From positions 1 through 15,920 of the forward strand of contig JAENXG010000029.1 in assembly GCA_016649675.1 (NCBI GenBank): a stretch of 15,920 bases of DNA, in the 5' to 3' direction. Positions within the stretch are counted from its first letter, which is position 1. Each line of letters starts with the position of its first letter. This document shows, one piece after another, positions 1 to 5,961 of this stretch. The notes beneath the pieces were generated by a model. The model was not told where the DNA came from, did no database searches, and worked only from the letters and a program-made list of their open reading frames with translations. This DNA is from Methyloceanibacter sp. (GTDB lineage: Bacteria > Pseudomonadota > Alphaproteobacteria > Rhizobiales > Methyloligellaceae). Both the position numbers and the translations under genes were made by a program.

Positions 1-660
1 ATAGGCGGTGATGAAGATCACCGGCACGGCAAAGGTAGCCAGTATCTCGTTGACGGCATCGAGACCGGAGCTTCCGTCGGCAAGCTGGATGTCGGCAAGA
101 ACCAAGCCCGGCTTCTCCTTGTTGACGGCCTTCACCGCCTCGGCGTGCGTTCGCGCTACCGCCGTGACGCGGTGGCCAAGGCCCTCGACGATACTCTCGA
201 GGTCCATGGCGATCATCGGCTCATCCTCGATGATGAGCACGTCGGTGGCGACTTGCGCGGCAATCTCGCGGCCGGCGACGTCGATCAGCTCATCGACCTT
301 GGCGGCGTCGGCATTGAGGATCACGGCTGCCTCGGAGGGGGAGAAGCCTTCCACGGACGTGAGCAGAAACGCCTGCCGCGGCAGGGGCGTGATGGATTCG
401 AGCTGGCGGTCGACCGGCGTGCCGGCAGCGGCAGCCGCCGGGAACTCGGGCTTGAGATTGATGCCAACCGAGTTCCACAGGCCGAGAAAGGTCCGGTAAA
501 GGGCCACTCGCGGGTCGAGCTTCGCATCGAAGAGCGAAGGATCCTCGATCAGCACTTCGAGTGTGGCCGCCACGTAAGCGTCGCCTGCGTCTTGCGTGCC
601 GGCAAGCGCCCGGGCGAAGCGTCGAAGATAGGGAAGATGAGGCGCGATCGCTTTCGACAT
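1..660 (-). CDS. phyR: PhyR, anti-anti-sigma response regulator of the general stress response (3' end cut by window)
   Basis: Read on the minus strand, the frame is open from 660 to the window edge (220 codons). Residues 1-130 form a sigma-factor-like domain (starts MSKAIAPHLPYLRRFARAL), followed by a receiver domain with the acidic patch IIEDEP (143-148), phosphoacceptor Asp190 in LVLADIQLADG, and the IFITAY strand near 215-220. This order, an ECF-sigma mimic in front of a receiver, is diagnostic of PhyR. Once phosphorylated, PhyR binds NepR and so frees sigma EcfG. Full PhyR is about 265 residues, so roughly 45 C-terminal residues lie outside the window. An in-frame ATG at 666 is an alternative start; neither has a strong ribosome site. 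The divergent nepR-ecfG pair next door supports the call. An EcfG-type promoter at 757-781 points into this gene. Confidence 0.96.
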   Translation of the reverse strand, partial: MSKAIAPHLPYLRRFARALAGTQDAGDAYVAATLEVLIEDPSLFDAKLDPRVALYRTFLGLWNSVGINLKPEFPAAAAAGTPVDRQLESITPLPRQAFLLTSVEGFSPSEAAVILNADAAKVDELIDVAGREIAAQVATDVLIIEDEPMIAMDLESIVEGLGHRVTAVARTHAEAVKAVNKEKPGLVLADIQLADGSSGLDAVNEILATFAVPVIFITAY

Positions 661-756
661 CGGCATCCGGTCATCGCTTTCATTGCTGAGCCCGGCAGGA
701 GCCCTTCTCATAAGCCGGGTGGGGGGTGGCAAATCTACCGTATCATGGCGCAGAAG

Positions 757-781
757 AACGCAAGAGGGTCATTTCGGTTCC
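757..781 (-). promoter_or_regulatory. EcfG-type promoter for phyR
   Basis: Read on the minus strand, GGAAC (781-777), a 16-base spacer and CGTT (760-757) match the alphaproteobacterial EcfG consensus GGAAC-N16/17-CGTT. It points toward phyR about 90 bases downstream and implies that EcfG activates phyR. The match is by eye; transcription was not tested. Confidence 0.8.
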
Positions 782-807
782 CGAAAGGTGGAACCAATTG
801 ACCCTCT
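763..807. repeat. Inverted repeat spanning the divergent EcfG promoters
   Basis: AGAGGGTCA (763-771) is mirrored exactly by TGACCCTCT (799-807), and GGTTCC (776-781) by GGAACC (790-795). The outer arms lie inside the -35/-10 spacers of the two divergent promoters. The distance from inner to outer arm differs by one base between the sides (4 versus 3). It may be a regulator site or the trace of a duplicated promoter; the function is not known. Confidence 0.75.
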
Positions 808-814
808 AAACGTT
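790..814 (+). promoter_or_regulatory. EcfG-type promoter for nepR-ecfG
   Basis: GGAAC (790-794), a 16-base spacer and CGTT (811-814) fit the EcfG consensus. It lies about 68 bases before the nepR start and would make nepR-ecfG autoregulated, as is known for this module in other alphaproteobacteria. Its -35 element is only 8 bases from the -35 element of the opposite promoter. Confidence 0.85.
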
Positions 815-881
815 TTGGCCCCCTAGGGTCCGAGGAATCCGGTATCTTAGGTTCACCGACAAGGGTGGACAGGGGACGATT

Positions 882-1133
882 GTGGACCGCGACGCAAACA
901 ACAAGGGCCGCCGGCGTAAGATGTCAGGCGCAGACAAGAAAATGAACCATGCAATTGAAGGCGGCGGCGCTGACACGTCAGGCGAATCAGAACCGGAAAA
1001 GGGGCTGTCCCCTACCCTGCAAGCTCACATCGGCCGCCACGTGCGGGCGGTCTTCGACGAGGTCGCGCGAGAGCCCATACCGGAGCACCTCCTGCGGCTG
1101 CTGAAAGATCTTGAGCGAAGCGGAGACAAATAG
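882..1133 (+). CDS. nepR: NepR, anti-sigma factor of EcfG
   Basis: Small protein of 83 aa. NepR holds sigma EcfG inactive in the cytoplasm until phospho-PhyR takes its place. The disordered, charged N-terminus (residues 1-40) is followed by the family core at 42-78 (GLSPTLQAHIGRHVRAVFDEV, then PEHLLRLLKDLE), which forms the two helices that grip sigma or PhyR. The GTG start at 882 is favoured by AGGGGA at 871-876, five bases upstream. An in-frame ATG at 921 (MSGADKK) is the alternative and would leave the core intact. ecfG follows immediately, so the two are almost certainly co-transcribed from the promoter at 790-814. Confidence 0.93.
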   Translation: MDRDANNKGRRRKMSGADKKMNHAIEGGGADTSGESEPEKGLSPTLQAHIGRHVRAVFDEVAREPIPEHLLRLLKDLERSGDK

Positions 1134-1134
1134 C

Positions 1135-1680
1135 TTGGCGCGCACCGTGACAGCGAGCTTACGAGATTCCCTCGTGGCCGAAATGGGTAGTCTTCGCGCC
1201 TTCGCCGTGTCGCTGTGCGGCGACAAGGATCGCGCGGACGACCTCGTGCAGGAGACCCTGTTCAAGGCGTGGAACCATCTTGAGTCATTCAAGGAAGGGA
1301 CGAACCTCAAGGCCTGGCTCTTCACCATCCTGCGCAACACCTATTTCTCGGAGCGGCGCAAGCGAAGGCGCGAGGTGGAGGATGCCGACGGGAGCTATGC
1401 CGCACGGCTGGCCACTCATCCCGAGCAGCACGGGCATATGGACTTGCAGGATTTCCGCGCCGTGCTGGTGCAACTGCCCGACGATCAGCGCGAGGCGCTG
1501 GTCCTGGTGGGCGCCGCAGGGTTCTCCTATGAGGAGGCGGCCGAGATCTGCGGCTGCGCCGTCGGCACCATCAAGAGCCGCGTCAATCGCGCGCGGAACC
1601 GGCTTGCCGACATGCTCGGTCTGTCTGAGCTCGAGAGTGGGCCGACCAAAGAGCGCCTCGGCATCAGCAAGACCGCCTGA
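1135..1680 (+). CDS. ecfG: EcfG, ECF sigma factor of the general stress response
   Basis: ECF-type RNA polymerase sigma factor (ECF15 group) that directs transcription of general stress genes. Counted from 1135 it has 181 aa. Region 2 spans about residues 20-85, with DRADDLVQETLFKAW and LKAWLFTILRN. Region 4 spans about 107-160, with the helix-turn-helix EEAAEICGCAVGTIKSRVNRAR. The TTG start at 1135 is chosen because GGAGA lies 8 bases upstream and homologues begin close to this point; it starts one base after the nepR stop. A TTG at 1111, overlapping nepR by 23 bases, is also open but has a weaker ribosome site. Neighbouring phyR and nepR make the EcfG assignment firm. Confidence 0.95.
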   Translation: MARTVTASLRDSLVAEMGSLRAFAVSLCGDKDRADDLVQETLFKAWNHLESFKEGTNLKAWLFTILRNTYFSERRKRRREVEDADGSYAARLATHPEQHGHMDLQDFRAVLVQLPDDQREALVLVGAAGFSYEEAAEICGCAVGTIKSRVNRARNRLADMLGLSELESGPTKERLGISKTA

Positions 1681-1748
1681 GGCGGGTCAGCGATTTCCAC
1701 CGGCTTTACCGATGGTTGGCGGACGCTCGGCTATTCTTCGCCCCGCGC

Positions 1749-1774
1749 GGAACGCTTCACGCTCTCGCGCCGTT
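1749..1774 (+). promoter_or_regulatory. EcfG-type promoter upstream of the 90-aa gene
   Basis: GGAAC (1749-1753), a 17-base spacer and CGTT (1771-1774) match the EcfG consensus at the longer allowed spacing. The site is 26 bases before the ATG at 1801, which places the likely transcription start close to the ribosome site. Confidence 0.68.
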
Positions 1775-1800
1775 ATCTGCCGAAAGCGGAGTCTTCAACA

Positions 1801-2073
1801 ATGACACTTGCAGCCATGGATCTCGACAAAGCCAAGCTCGACCCCGACTCGATCTTCCACGCGCCTAAGGACGTGCTCGGCGCGCCCGGTCTTTCGCCCG
1901 AGGACAAGAAGTCGATCCTCGTCCGGTGGGAGGCCGACCTGGAAGCCCTGCTCAGGGCGACCGAGGAAGGCATGCCGCCTGCCGATCAACGCCGCAACCC
2001 AGCCGACCTGCTGCGCGCCGTGCATGAAGCCATGCAGGTGCTCGATCGCGACACGAGCGCGCGGTGCTGCTAG
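1801..2073 (+). CDS. Small cytosolic protein of unknown function, likely stress-regulated
   Basis: A 90-aa protein with no signal peptide or membrane segment. The N-terminal half has the pattern IFHAPKDVLGAPGLSPEDKK followed by ILVRWEADLEALLRATEEGM (about residues 18-58). I recognise this as a family of short uncharacterised proteins common in Hyphomicrobiales, in which a 'P..VL....L....K..IL..WE.D......EEGM' pattern is conserved. The last third is a helix ending in Cys-Cys. The start is supported by GGAG at 1788-1791, nine bases before the ATG. An EcfG-type promoter lies just upstream, which suggests a general stress role. No biochemical function can be assigned. Confidence 0.82.
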   Translation: MTLAAMDLDKAKLDPDSIFHAPKDVLGAPGLSPEDKKSILVRWEADLEALLRATEEGMPPADQRRNPADLLRAVHEAMQVLDRDTSARCC

Positions 2074-2265
2074 GCAGCACGGCTTTCCAGGCGCGTCCCC
2101 TCGTTTCACCGAAGCGGATCGCGGCAAACACCCCGTGATTCATTTGCTCCGTAAGCAACATGGACAAAGCATAGTCGCGCCAGGTCGTGTGCGCTTGCAG
2201 AGTTCCGAGATCCATTCAAGCACATCTCTCCGGCGAACGAACGGCCGAGACGCCGCGGGCTTAGG

Positions 2266-2279
2266 TTGACGCTCGTCAA
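2266..2279. promoter_or_regulatory. Short palindrome, possible operator
   Basis: TTGACG-CT-CGTCAA is a perfect 6-base inverted repeat with a two-base centre, 57 bases before the ATG at 2337. The left arm resembles a -35 hexamer, but no convincing -10 follows at the right distance. It could be a regulator site. It is short enough to be chance. Confidence 0.3.
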
Positions 2280-2336
2280 TGCGCCGACGGAGCGGCAGCG
2301 ATAAGAAGACGATCAAAAATCGGAGAGGAAACGATC

Positions 2337-2624
2337 ATGCGGCGCATGTTGATCGTATGTCTGCCGTTCGCGGCGATGCTCATCGCAATGACAGGAGAAG
2401 GCCTCGCCGACTGCAAGCCTGAGCTCGTAGCGATGACGGGTCTGAGCGGCCCGGCCAAGTCGGATGCGGAGCACGTGGCGCGGGTCACTTGGCAGACGAA
2501 GGCTGCCCACGCCTATGGCTCGGCGTACAGCAACTGGAACAAGGCCAACAACCGCAAGATTGAATGCGAAAAGCAGACGAGCAGCGGTTATCAATGCTGG
2601 GCAACCGCCACCCCCTGCAACTAA
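2337..2624 (+). CDS. Small secreted protein with four cysteines, unknown function
   Basis: A 95-aa protein with an N-terminal signal peptide (MRRMLIVCLPFAAMLIAMTG, cleavage probably near LADC at 23-26). The mature part has cysteines at 26, 77, 87 and 94, an even number consistent with two disulphides in the periplasm. The middle carries AHAYGSAYSNWNKA and the end QCWATATPC. The pattern 'W....A..YG..Y..W..A......C......C.A.A.PC' recurs in small hypothetical proteins of Hyphomicrobiales; I know no function for it. The start is supported by GGAGAGGAAACG just upstream of the ATG. I saw no EcfG-type promoter directly upstream. Confidence 0.85.
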   Translation: MRRMLIVCLPFAAMLIAMTGEGLADCKPELVAMTGLSGPAKSDAEHVARVTWQTKAAHAYGSAYSNWNKANNRKIECEKQTSSGYQCWATATPCN

Positions 2625-2652
2625 ACGCACCCCGAAGCGTGCCGATCGCGGC

Positions 2653-2677
2653 GGAACGCCGCGTGGTTTGGCGCGTT
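2653..2677 (+). promoter_or_regulatory. EcfG-type promoter upstream of the 50-aa membrane protein
   Basis: GGAAC (2653-2657), a 16-base spacer and CGTT (2674-2677) match the EcfG consensus exactly. It lies 36 bases before the ATG at 2714 and after the stop of the previous gene, so the position is sensible. Confidence 0.7.
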
Positions 2678-2713
2678 TTCCAGGTTCCTCCTCACAAAGA
2701 AAGGACGGACCTG

Positions 2714-2866
2714 ATGGCAGCCAAACTCACCACCACCGAAGCGCGCCAGGGCACCGGCCCCCGCGCAATGTTCTGGGTGCTCGCCACCTCTCTCACTCTG
2801 GCGATCATCGCCGGCCTCGTGCTTGGACTGGGATGGGTCTCACTTCCCTGGAGCGGCACCCCTTGA
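2714..2866 (+). CDS. Small single-span membrane protein, likely stress-regulated
   Basis: A 50-aa protein. Residues 1-17 are polar (MAAKLTTTEARQGTG). Residues 18-44 form one hydrophobic segment (MFWVLATSLTLAIIAGLVLG and on), and a short WSGTP tail ends the protein. It is likely an inner-membrane microprotein. The ATG at 2714 is chosen because AAAGAAAGGACGG lies just upstream and an EcfG-type promoter is 36 bases away; the same frame stays open back to 2564, but that part overlaps the preceding gene and has no ribosome site. I do not recognise a family. Such tiny membrane proteins are often part of stress regulons; that role is inferred from the promoter only. Confidence 0.7.
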   Translation: MAAKLTTTEARQGTGPRAMFWVLATSLTLAIIAGLVLGLGWVSLPWSGTP

Positions 2867-2929
2867 TTGGGAGGCCCCGAAAACAAATCTATTGGTTAAG
2901 GGGAGCTTCCCGATACGTGAGGCTTAGTG

Positions 2930-3388
2930 GTGCAACGCCCAATGCGATCTATGCGGCTCGTGCTGATGGCCGTGATGGCCGGCGTGCTCATGCTTGCGCC
3001 AGCGGCCAACGCCGTCGCCAACCCTCTTGAACCACAACAGAATTCCTTCCAAAGCACGATCGATAGCGTCACCGCTTACCTCAAGGCGGAAACGAGCGAG
3101 GCTGTAGCGGCGGCTGCCAGGGTCGCACGCGAGCACAAGGGCACGCTCGACGCCGCCAAGGCCAACATCGACGCCACCATCTCTCAGTTGCGCGAGACGT
3201 TAAGCGGCCGGAAAGCGATCCTGGAGACACTCGGCCCCGATGCGGCAGCGACAGCCGAAGCGTGGAGGCAGGAGGCTTTCGAGTCCTGGGCGCAGTTGCA
3301 GCGCTCGGCTGAAGATGCGCTCGACTGGATCGCGGCCTGGATGCACAACCATTCTTCGTCCGACGAGCACGCCAAGACCCCCGTTTGA
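2930..3388 (+). CDS. Exported alpha-helical protein of unknown function
   Basis: About 152 aa. A basic N-terminus and hydrophobic stretch (MRLVLMAVMAGVLMLAPAAN, cleavage probably near ANAVA) form a signal peptide. The mature protein is rich in Ala, Glu and Lys with heptad-like spacing (for example TSEAVAAAARVAREHKGTLD) and Trp-containing amphipathic helices near the C-terminus, suggesting a helical periplasmic or envelope protein. The start is uncertain: GTG at 2930 has GTGAGG seven bases upstream, while GTG at 2927 and ATG at 2942 are in frame. The next gene starts 31 bases after the stop and is also helical, so the two are probably co-transcribed. I do not recognise a family. Confidence 0.75.
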   Translation: MQRPMRSMRLVLMAVMAGVLMLAPAANAVANPLEPQQNSFQSTIDSVTAYLKAETSEAVAAAARVAREHKGTLDAAKANIDATISQLRETLSGRKAILETLGPDAAATAEAWRQEAFESWAQLQRSAEDALDWIAAWMHNHSSSDEHAKTPV

Positions 3389-3419
3389 TCCCCCCTGTTC
3401 CAAAAGAGTGAGGCGAGAC

Positions 3420-3935
3420 ATGCAAAACGATCATCCTTCCCAATTCGGTAGCGAGCCCCGAGCCGAAACCCCGGCAGACAAGGAATGGTCCGAGCTCGAG
3501 CGCGATCTCGATACTTTGGGCCGCCAGCTGGCGGCGCTGCAGGTCCACACTGCGGCACTCGGCAGCCATGTGGTGGCGAGCCTCGATGCGCGCTTCCAGG
3601 AGGTGAAGAACCGCGCTGCGAGCTTCAAGCAGGCGACGGAAGCCCAGCTCGATCAGGCGCGGCAAGCCGCCTGGCAGCAGGCGAGCGAGGCCGAAGGCAC
3701 CTTCAACGAGGCGCGGGTGCGCTCCACCGAGGCGGCGCGTGAGGCCGCGCGCCAGGTGTGGGAGCGATCCGAACCCTTGCGCCAAGGAGCCCGCGATGTG
3801 GGCGACGGCTTGGTGCGGGCCTGGTCCGAACTCCGCGCCTCTTTCGGCAAGGCGGCCGGCCGGCTCCATACCGACGAGCAAGGCACCACCACCCCGGCCC
3901 CGGCTTCAAGCGACGAGCGCCGCGAGACGACTTAG
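3420..3935 (+). CDS. Coiled-coil, alanine/glutamine-rich protein of unknown function
   Basis: A 171-aa protein with no signal peptide or membrane segment. Residues 20-150 are predicted by eye to be one long amphipathic helix or coiled coil, with many Ala, Gln, Glu and Arg residues (for example ASFKQATEAQLDQARQAAWQ and TEAAREAARQVWERSEPLRQ). The ends are disordered, with a Pro/Thr-rich tail. It recalls late-embryogenesis-like or apolipoprotein-like proteins found among stress genes, but this is resemblance in composition, not homology I can show. ATG 3420 follows GTGAGGCG and lies 31 bases after the upstream stop. Its placement at the end of the stress block suggests a protective role. Confidence 0.78.
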   Translation: MQNDHPSQFGSEPRAETPADKEWSELERDLDTLGRQLAALQVHTAALGSHVVASLDARFQEVKNRAASFKQATEAQLDQARQAAWQQASEAEGTFNEARVRSTEAAREAARQVWERSEPLRQGARDVGDGLVRAWSELRASFGKAAGRLHTDEQGTTTPAPASSDERRETT

Positions 3936-3954
3936 CAGAAGTCCGTCGGAATTA

Positions 3955-3991
3955 AATCGTCATGGCCGGGACAAGCCCGGCCGTGACGATT
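3955..3991. repeat. Intergenic palindrome of the rhizobial GTCATGGCCGGG type, possible bidirectional terminator
   Basis: Two 16-base arms, AATCGTCATGGCCGGG (3955-3970) and its near-exact complement (3976-3991, one T/G mismatch), enclose the loop ACAAG. The core is a palindromic repeat found many times in genomes of Hyphomicrobiales. It sits between two convergent genes (stops at 3935 and 4013), a good place for a transcription end, though it lacks a T-run. Confidence 0.75.
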
Positions 3992-4012
3992 GTGGTCGTC
4001 GAAGGAGCGTGG

Positions 4013-5857
4013 CTACGAGCTCGTCGCCGCGTGGGCGGGTTCGCGCGGCTCTGCGGCCTCCTGCGCGGGCTGCATCAGCTCGGCGCGAATGAGCCCCCGC
4101 ACCGAATTGCCGAGATAGATGCGGTCCGCGCTCAGCAGGTCTTGCGGGCTCAGCACCGCCTCACTCGCTGCCGCACGCGGCAGATCGAGCAGCTCCTCGC
4201 GCAGCGTGCCGGGAAGCAGGCCGCAGGCGAGCGCCGGCGTGAACAGCCGTCCGTCGAGTTCGATGAAGAGCGTGGTGCGCGTGCCCTCGGTAAGCTCGCC
4301 CTTCTTGTTGAGGAAGATCACCTCGTCGCAGCCGGTTACCGCCTTCTGCCGCTCCATCTCGCGGTCGTAGAACTGCCGCCGCGTGGTCTTGTGGTAGAAG
4401 AGCGGGTCTTTCTCGTCGAGGCGCTGGTCCGAGATCACGAAGCGCCACACCGTATCCTTGGTCGGCAATTCGATCGCGGTCGAGGTGACGGTGATGCTGC
4501 CCTCCTCGGCCAGCAGGAGCCGCACCATGGCGATCGGCGCCTGCACACGCGCGGCCTCCGCATCGAGCGCGGCAAGCACCGCCTCGCGGGAGAAGGGATA
4601 GCCGAAATGGTCGGCTGAGGATTGCAGCCGCGCCAGATGCCGCTCGAGCAGATGGAAGCCCTTGCCGCTCTCGAAGCGCAAGGTCTCGATCAGCTCGAAG
4701 GGCGCATCGACCTTGGTCAAGAAGTGGGCCTTCAACAGGCATTCCTCGAACTCGGACTCCTCCTTGGAGTCGGCGACGATACCGCCGCCGATGCCCATCT
4801 CGCCGCCGTTTTTATCGAGCACCACGGTGCGGATCGCCACGTTGAACTCGGCATCGCCCGATGGCGTGATATGGCCGATGGCGCCGGTATAAATGCCTCG
4901 CGCGTCGCCCTCGATCTCGCTGATGATCTCCATGGCGCGTACCTTCGGCGCCCCGGTGACCGAGCCGCAGGGGAAGAGCGCGCGGAGCATGTCGTTGAGC
5001 CCCATATCGGATCTGAGCTCGGCCTCGATGCCCGAGGTCATTTGATGCACGGAGCGATAGGTCTCCACCGTGAAGAGGTCGGTCACCTCGACGGAGCCGA
5101 TCTTCGCCACGCGGCCGAGATCGTTGCGCAGCAGATCGACGATCATCAGGTTCTCGGCGCGCTGCTTCTCGTCCATGGCGAGCCAAGTCTTGAGGCGGGC
5201 GTCCTCGCGTGGGGTGCGGCCCCTCGGCGCCGTGCCCTTCATCGGGCGCGTCGACATGTGCTTCCCCTCGCGGCGGAAGAAGAGCTCAGGCGACAGCGAC
5301 AGCACGTTGAGATCGGGGGTGCCAATCAGGGCACCGTGGGCCACGCGCTGCTTGCGGCGGAGCGCGGCATAGAGCGCGACCGGATTGCCCTCGAAGGCGA
5401 AATGATATTTGAGCGTGAGGTTGATCTGATAGACATCGCCGGCGGCGATGTAATCCTCGACCGTGTTGAAGGCTTGCGCATATTGCTCGCGCGACCAGGA
5501 CAGATGCAGGTCCGAGATCTTGGCGCGCTCGGCGGCGCCGTTCGCCTCGAGCCAGGCGCGGGTGCCGGCATCATCGAGTGAGCGAGGCGCGCGGAAGAGC
5601 CCGATCCACAAGAGCGGCACGCGACGGCCGGTGGGAAGCAAGCCCTCGAGCTTCGGCTCGAGGCAAAGCCCGAGCTCATAGGAGAAGAAGCCCGCGGCGT
5701 GAAGCCCGCGCGCCAGCCCGGCCGAGATGGCGTCAAGCGCCGCCTCGACCTCTCCCGGCGCGTGCGCCGAGACGATGCGCTCCGGCTCGACATAGAGCAG
5801 ACTCCTGCCGCCTGGCGTCAGACTGTCGTCGAGGAGGACGTAAGGGGAAGCGGTCAT
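4013..5857 (-). CDS. pabB: Fused aminodeoxychorismate synthase component I / aminodeoxychorismate lyase (PabB-PabC)
   Basis: A 614-aa two-domain enzyme that makes p-aminobenzoate from chorismate. Residues 1-380 are the chorismate-binding PabB part, with RPMKGTAPRG (204-213) whose Lys208 is the residue that separates PabB from anthranilate synthase, and FPCGSVTGAPKVRAMEII (295-312) plus GIGGGIVADS (356-364). Residues 385-600 are the PLP-dependent PabC lyase, with catalytic Lys490 in YHKTTRR, DEVIFLNKKGELTEGT (511-526) and CGLLPGTLR (545-553). Such fusions are common in bacteria. The amidotransferase PabA is not in the window. The gene follows fhcC by 104 bases on the same strand. p-Aminobenzoate feeds both folate and H4MPT, so it may supply MptG. 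There is no strong ribosome site before the ATG. Confidence 0.95.
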   Translation of the reverse strand: MTASPYVLLDDSLTPGGRSLLYVEPERIVSAHAPGEVEAALDAISAGLARGLHAAGFFSYELGLCLEPKLEGLLPTGRRVPLLWIGLFRAPRSLDDAGTRAWLEANGAAERAKISDLHLSWSREQYAQAFNTVEDYIAAGDVYQINLTLKYHFAFEGNPVALYAALRRKQRVAHGALIGTPDLNVLSLSPELFFRREGKHMSTRPMKGTAPRGRTPREDARLKTWLAMDEKQRAENLMIVDLLRNDLGRVAKIGSVEVTDLFTVETYRSVHQMTSGIEAELRSDMGLNDMLRALFPCGSVTGAPKVRAMEIISEIEGDARGIYTGAIGHITPSGDAEFNVAIRTVVLDKNGGEMGIGGGIVADSKEESEFEECLLKAHFLTKVDAPFELIETLRFESGKGFHLLERHLARLQSSADHFGYPFSREAVLAALDAEAARVQAPIAMVRLLLAEEGSITVTSTAIELPTKDTVWRFVISDQRLDEKDPLFYHKTTRRQFYDREMERQKAVTGCDEVIFLNKKGELTEGTRTTLFIELDGRLFTPALACGLLPGTLREELLDLPRAAASEAVLSPQDLLSADRIYLGNSVRGLIRAELMQPAQEAAEPREPAHAATSS

Positions 5858-5901
5858 CTCAATCGCCGATCACCACGATATCCGCTTGCAGGGAGAGCAT
5901 A

Positions 5902-5913
5902 GCCCATATGGGC
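5902..5913. promoter_or_regulatory. Perfect 12-base palindrome before pabBC
   Basis: GCCCATATGGGC is fully self-complementary and lies in the fhcC-pabBC gap, about 45 bases upstream of the pabBC start. It could be an operator or part of an RNA structure. Nothing further supports it. Confidence 0.3.
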
Positions 5914-5961
5914 GTTCGACGCGGCAACATCGAGGCCTCGTATGTTAAGGGTCCTTGGGCC

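Noticed and set aside
204..208. Extra GGAAC-like boxes inside coding regions (for example in ecfG near 1272 and 1587, mtdB near 13229, mch near 14636)
   Set aside because: None has CGTT at 16-17 bases; the five-base box alone is expected by chance. The coordinates given here are only a placeholder for these scattered sites.
145..801. Open + strand frame of 218 codons opposite phyR
   Set aside because: It is the antisense shadow of phyR, runs through the promoter region, and has no family pattern; high GC keeps antisense frames open.
2266..2294. Possible housekeeping promoter with -35 TTGACG
   Set aside because: No acceptable -10 hexamer at 16-18 bases; only the palindrome is kept, at low confidence.
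4622..5581. Open + strand frame of 319 codons opposite pabBC
   Set aside because: Antisense to conserved PabB/PabC motifs, with no ribosome site or known family.
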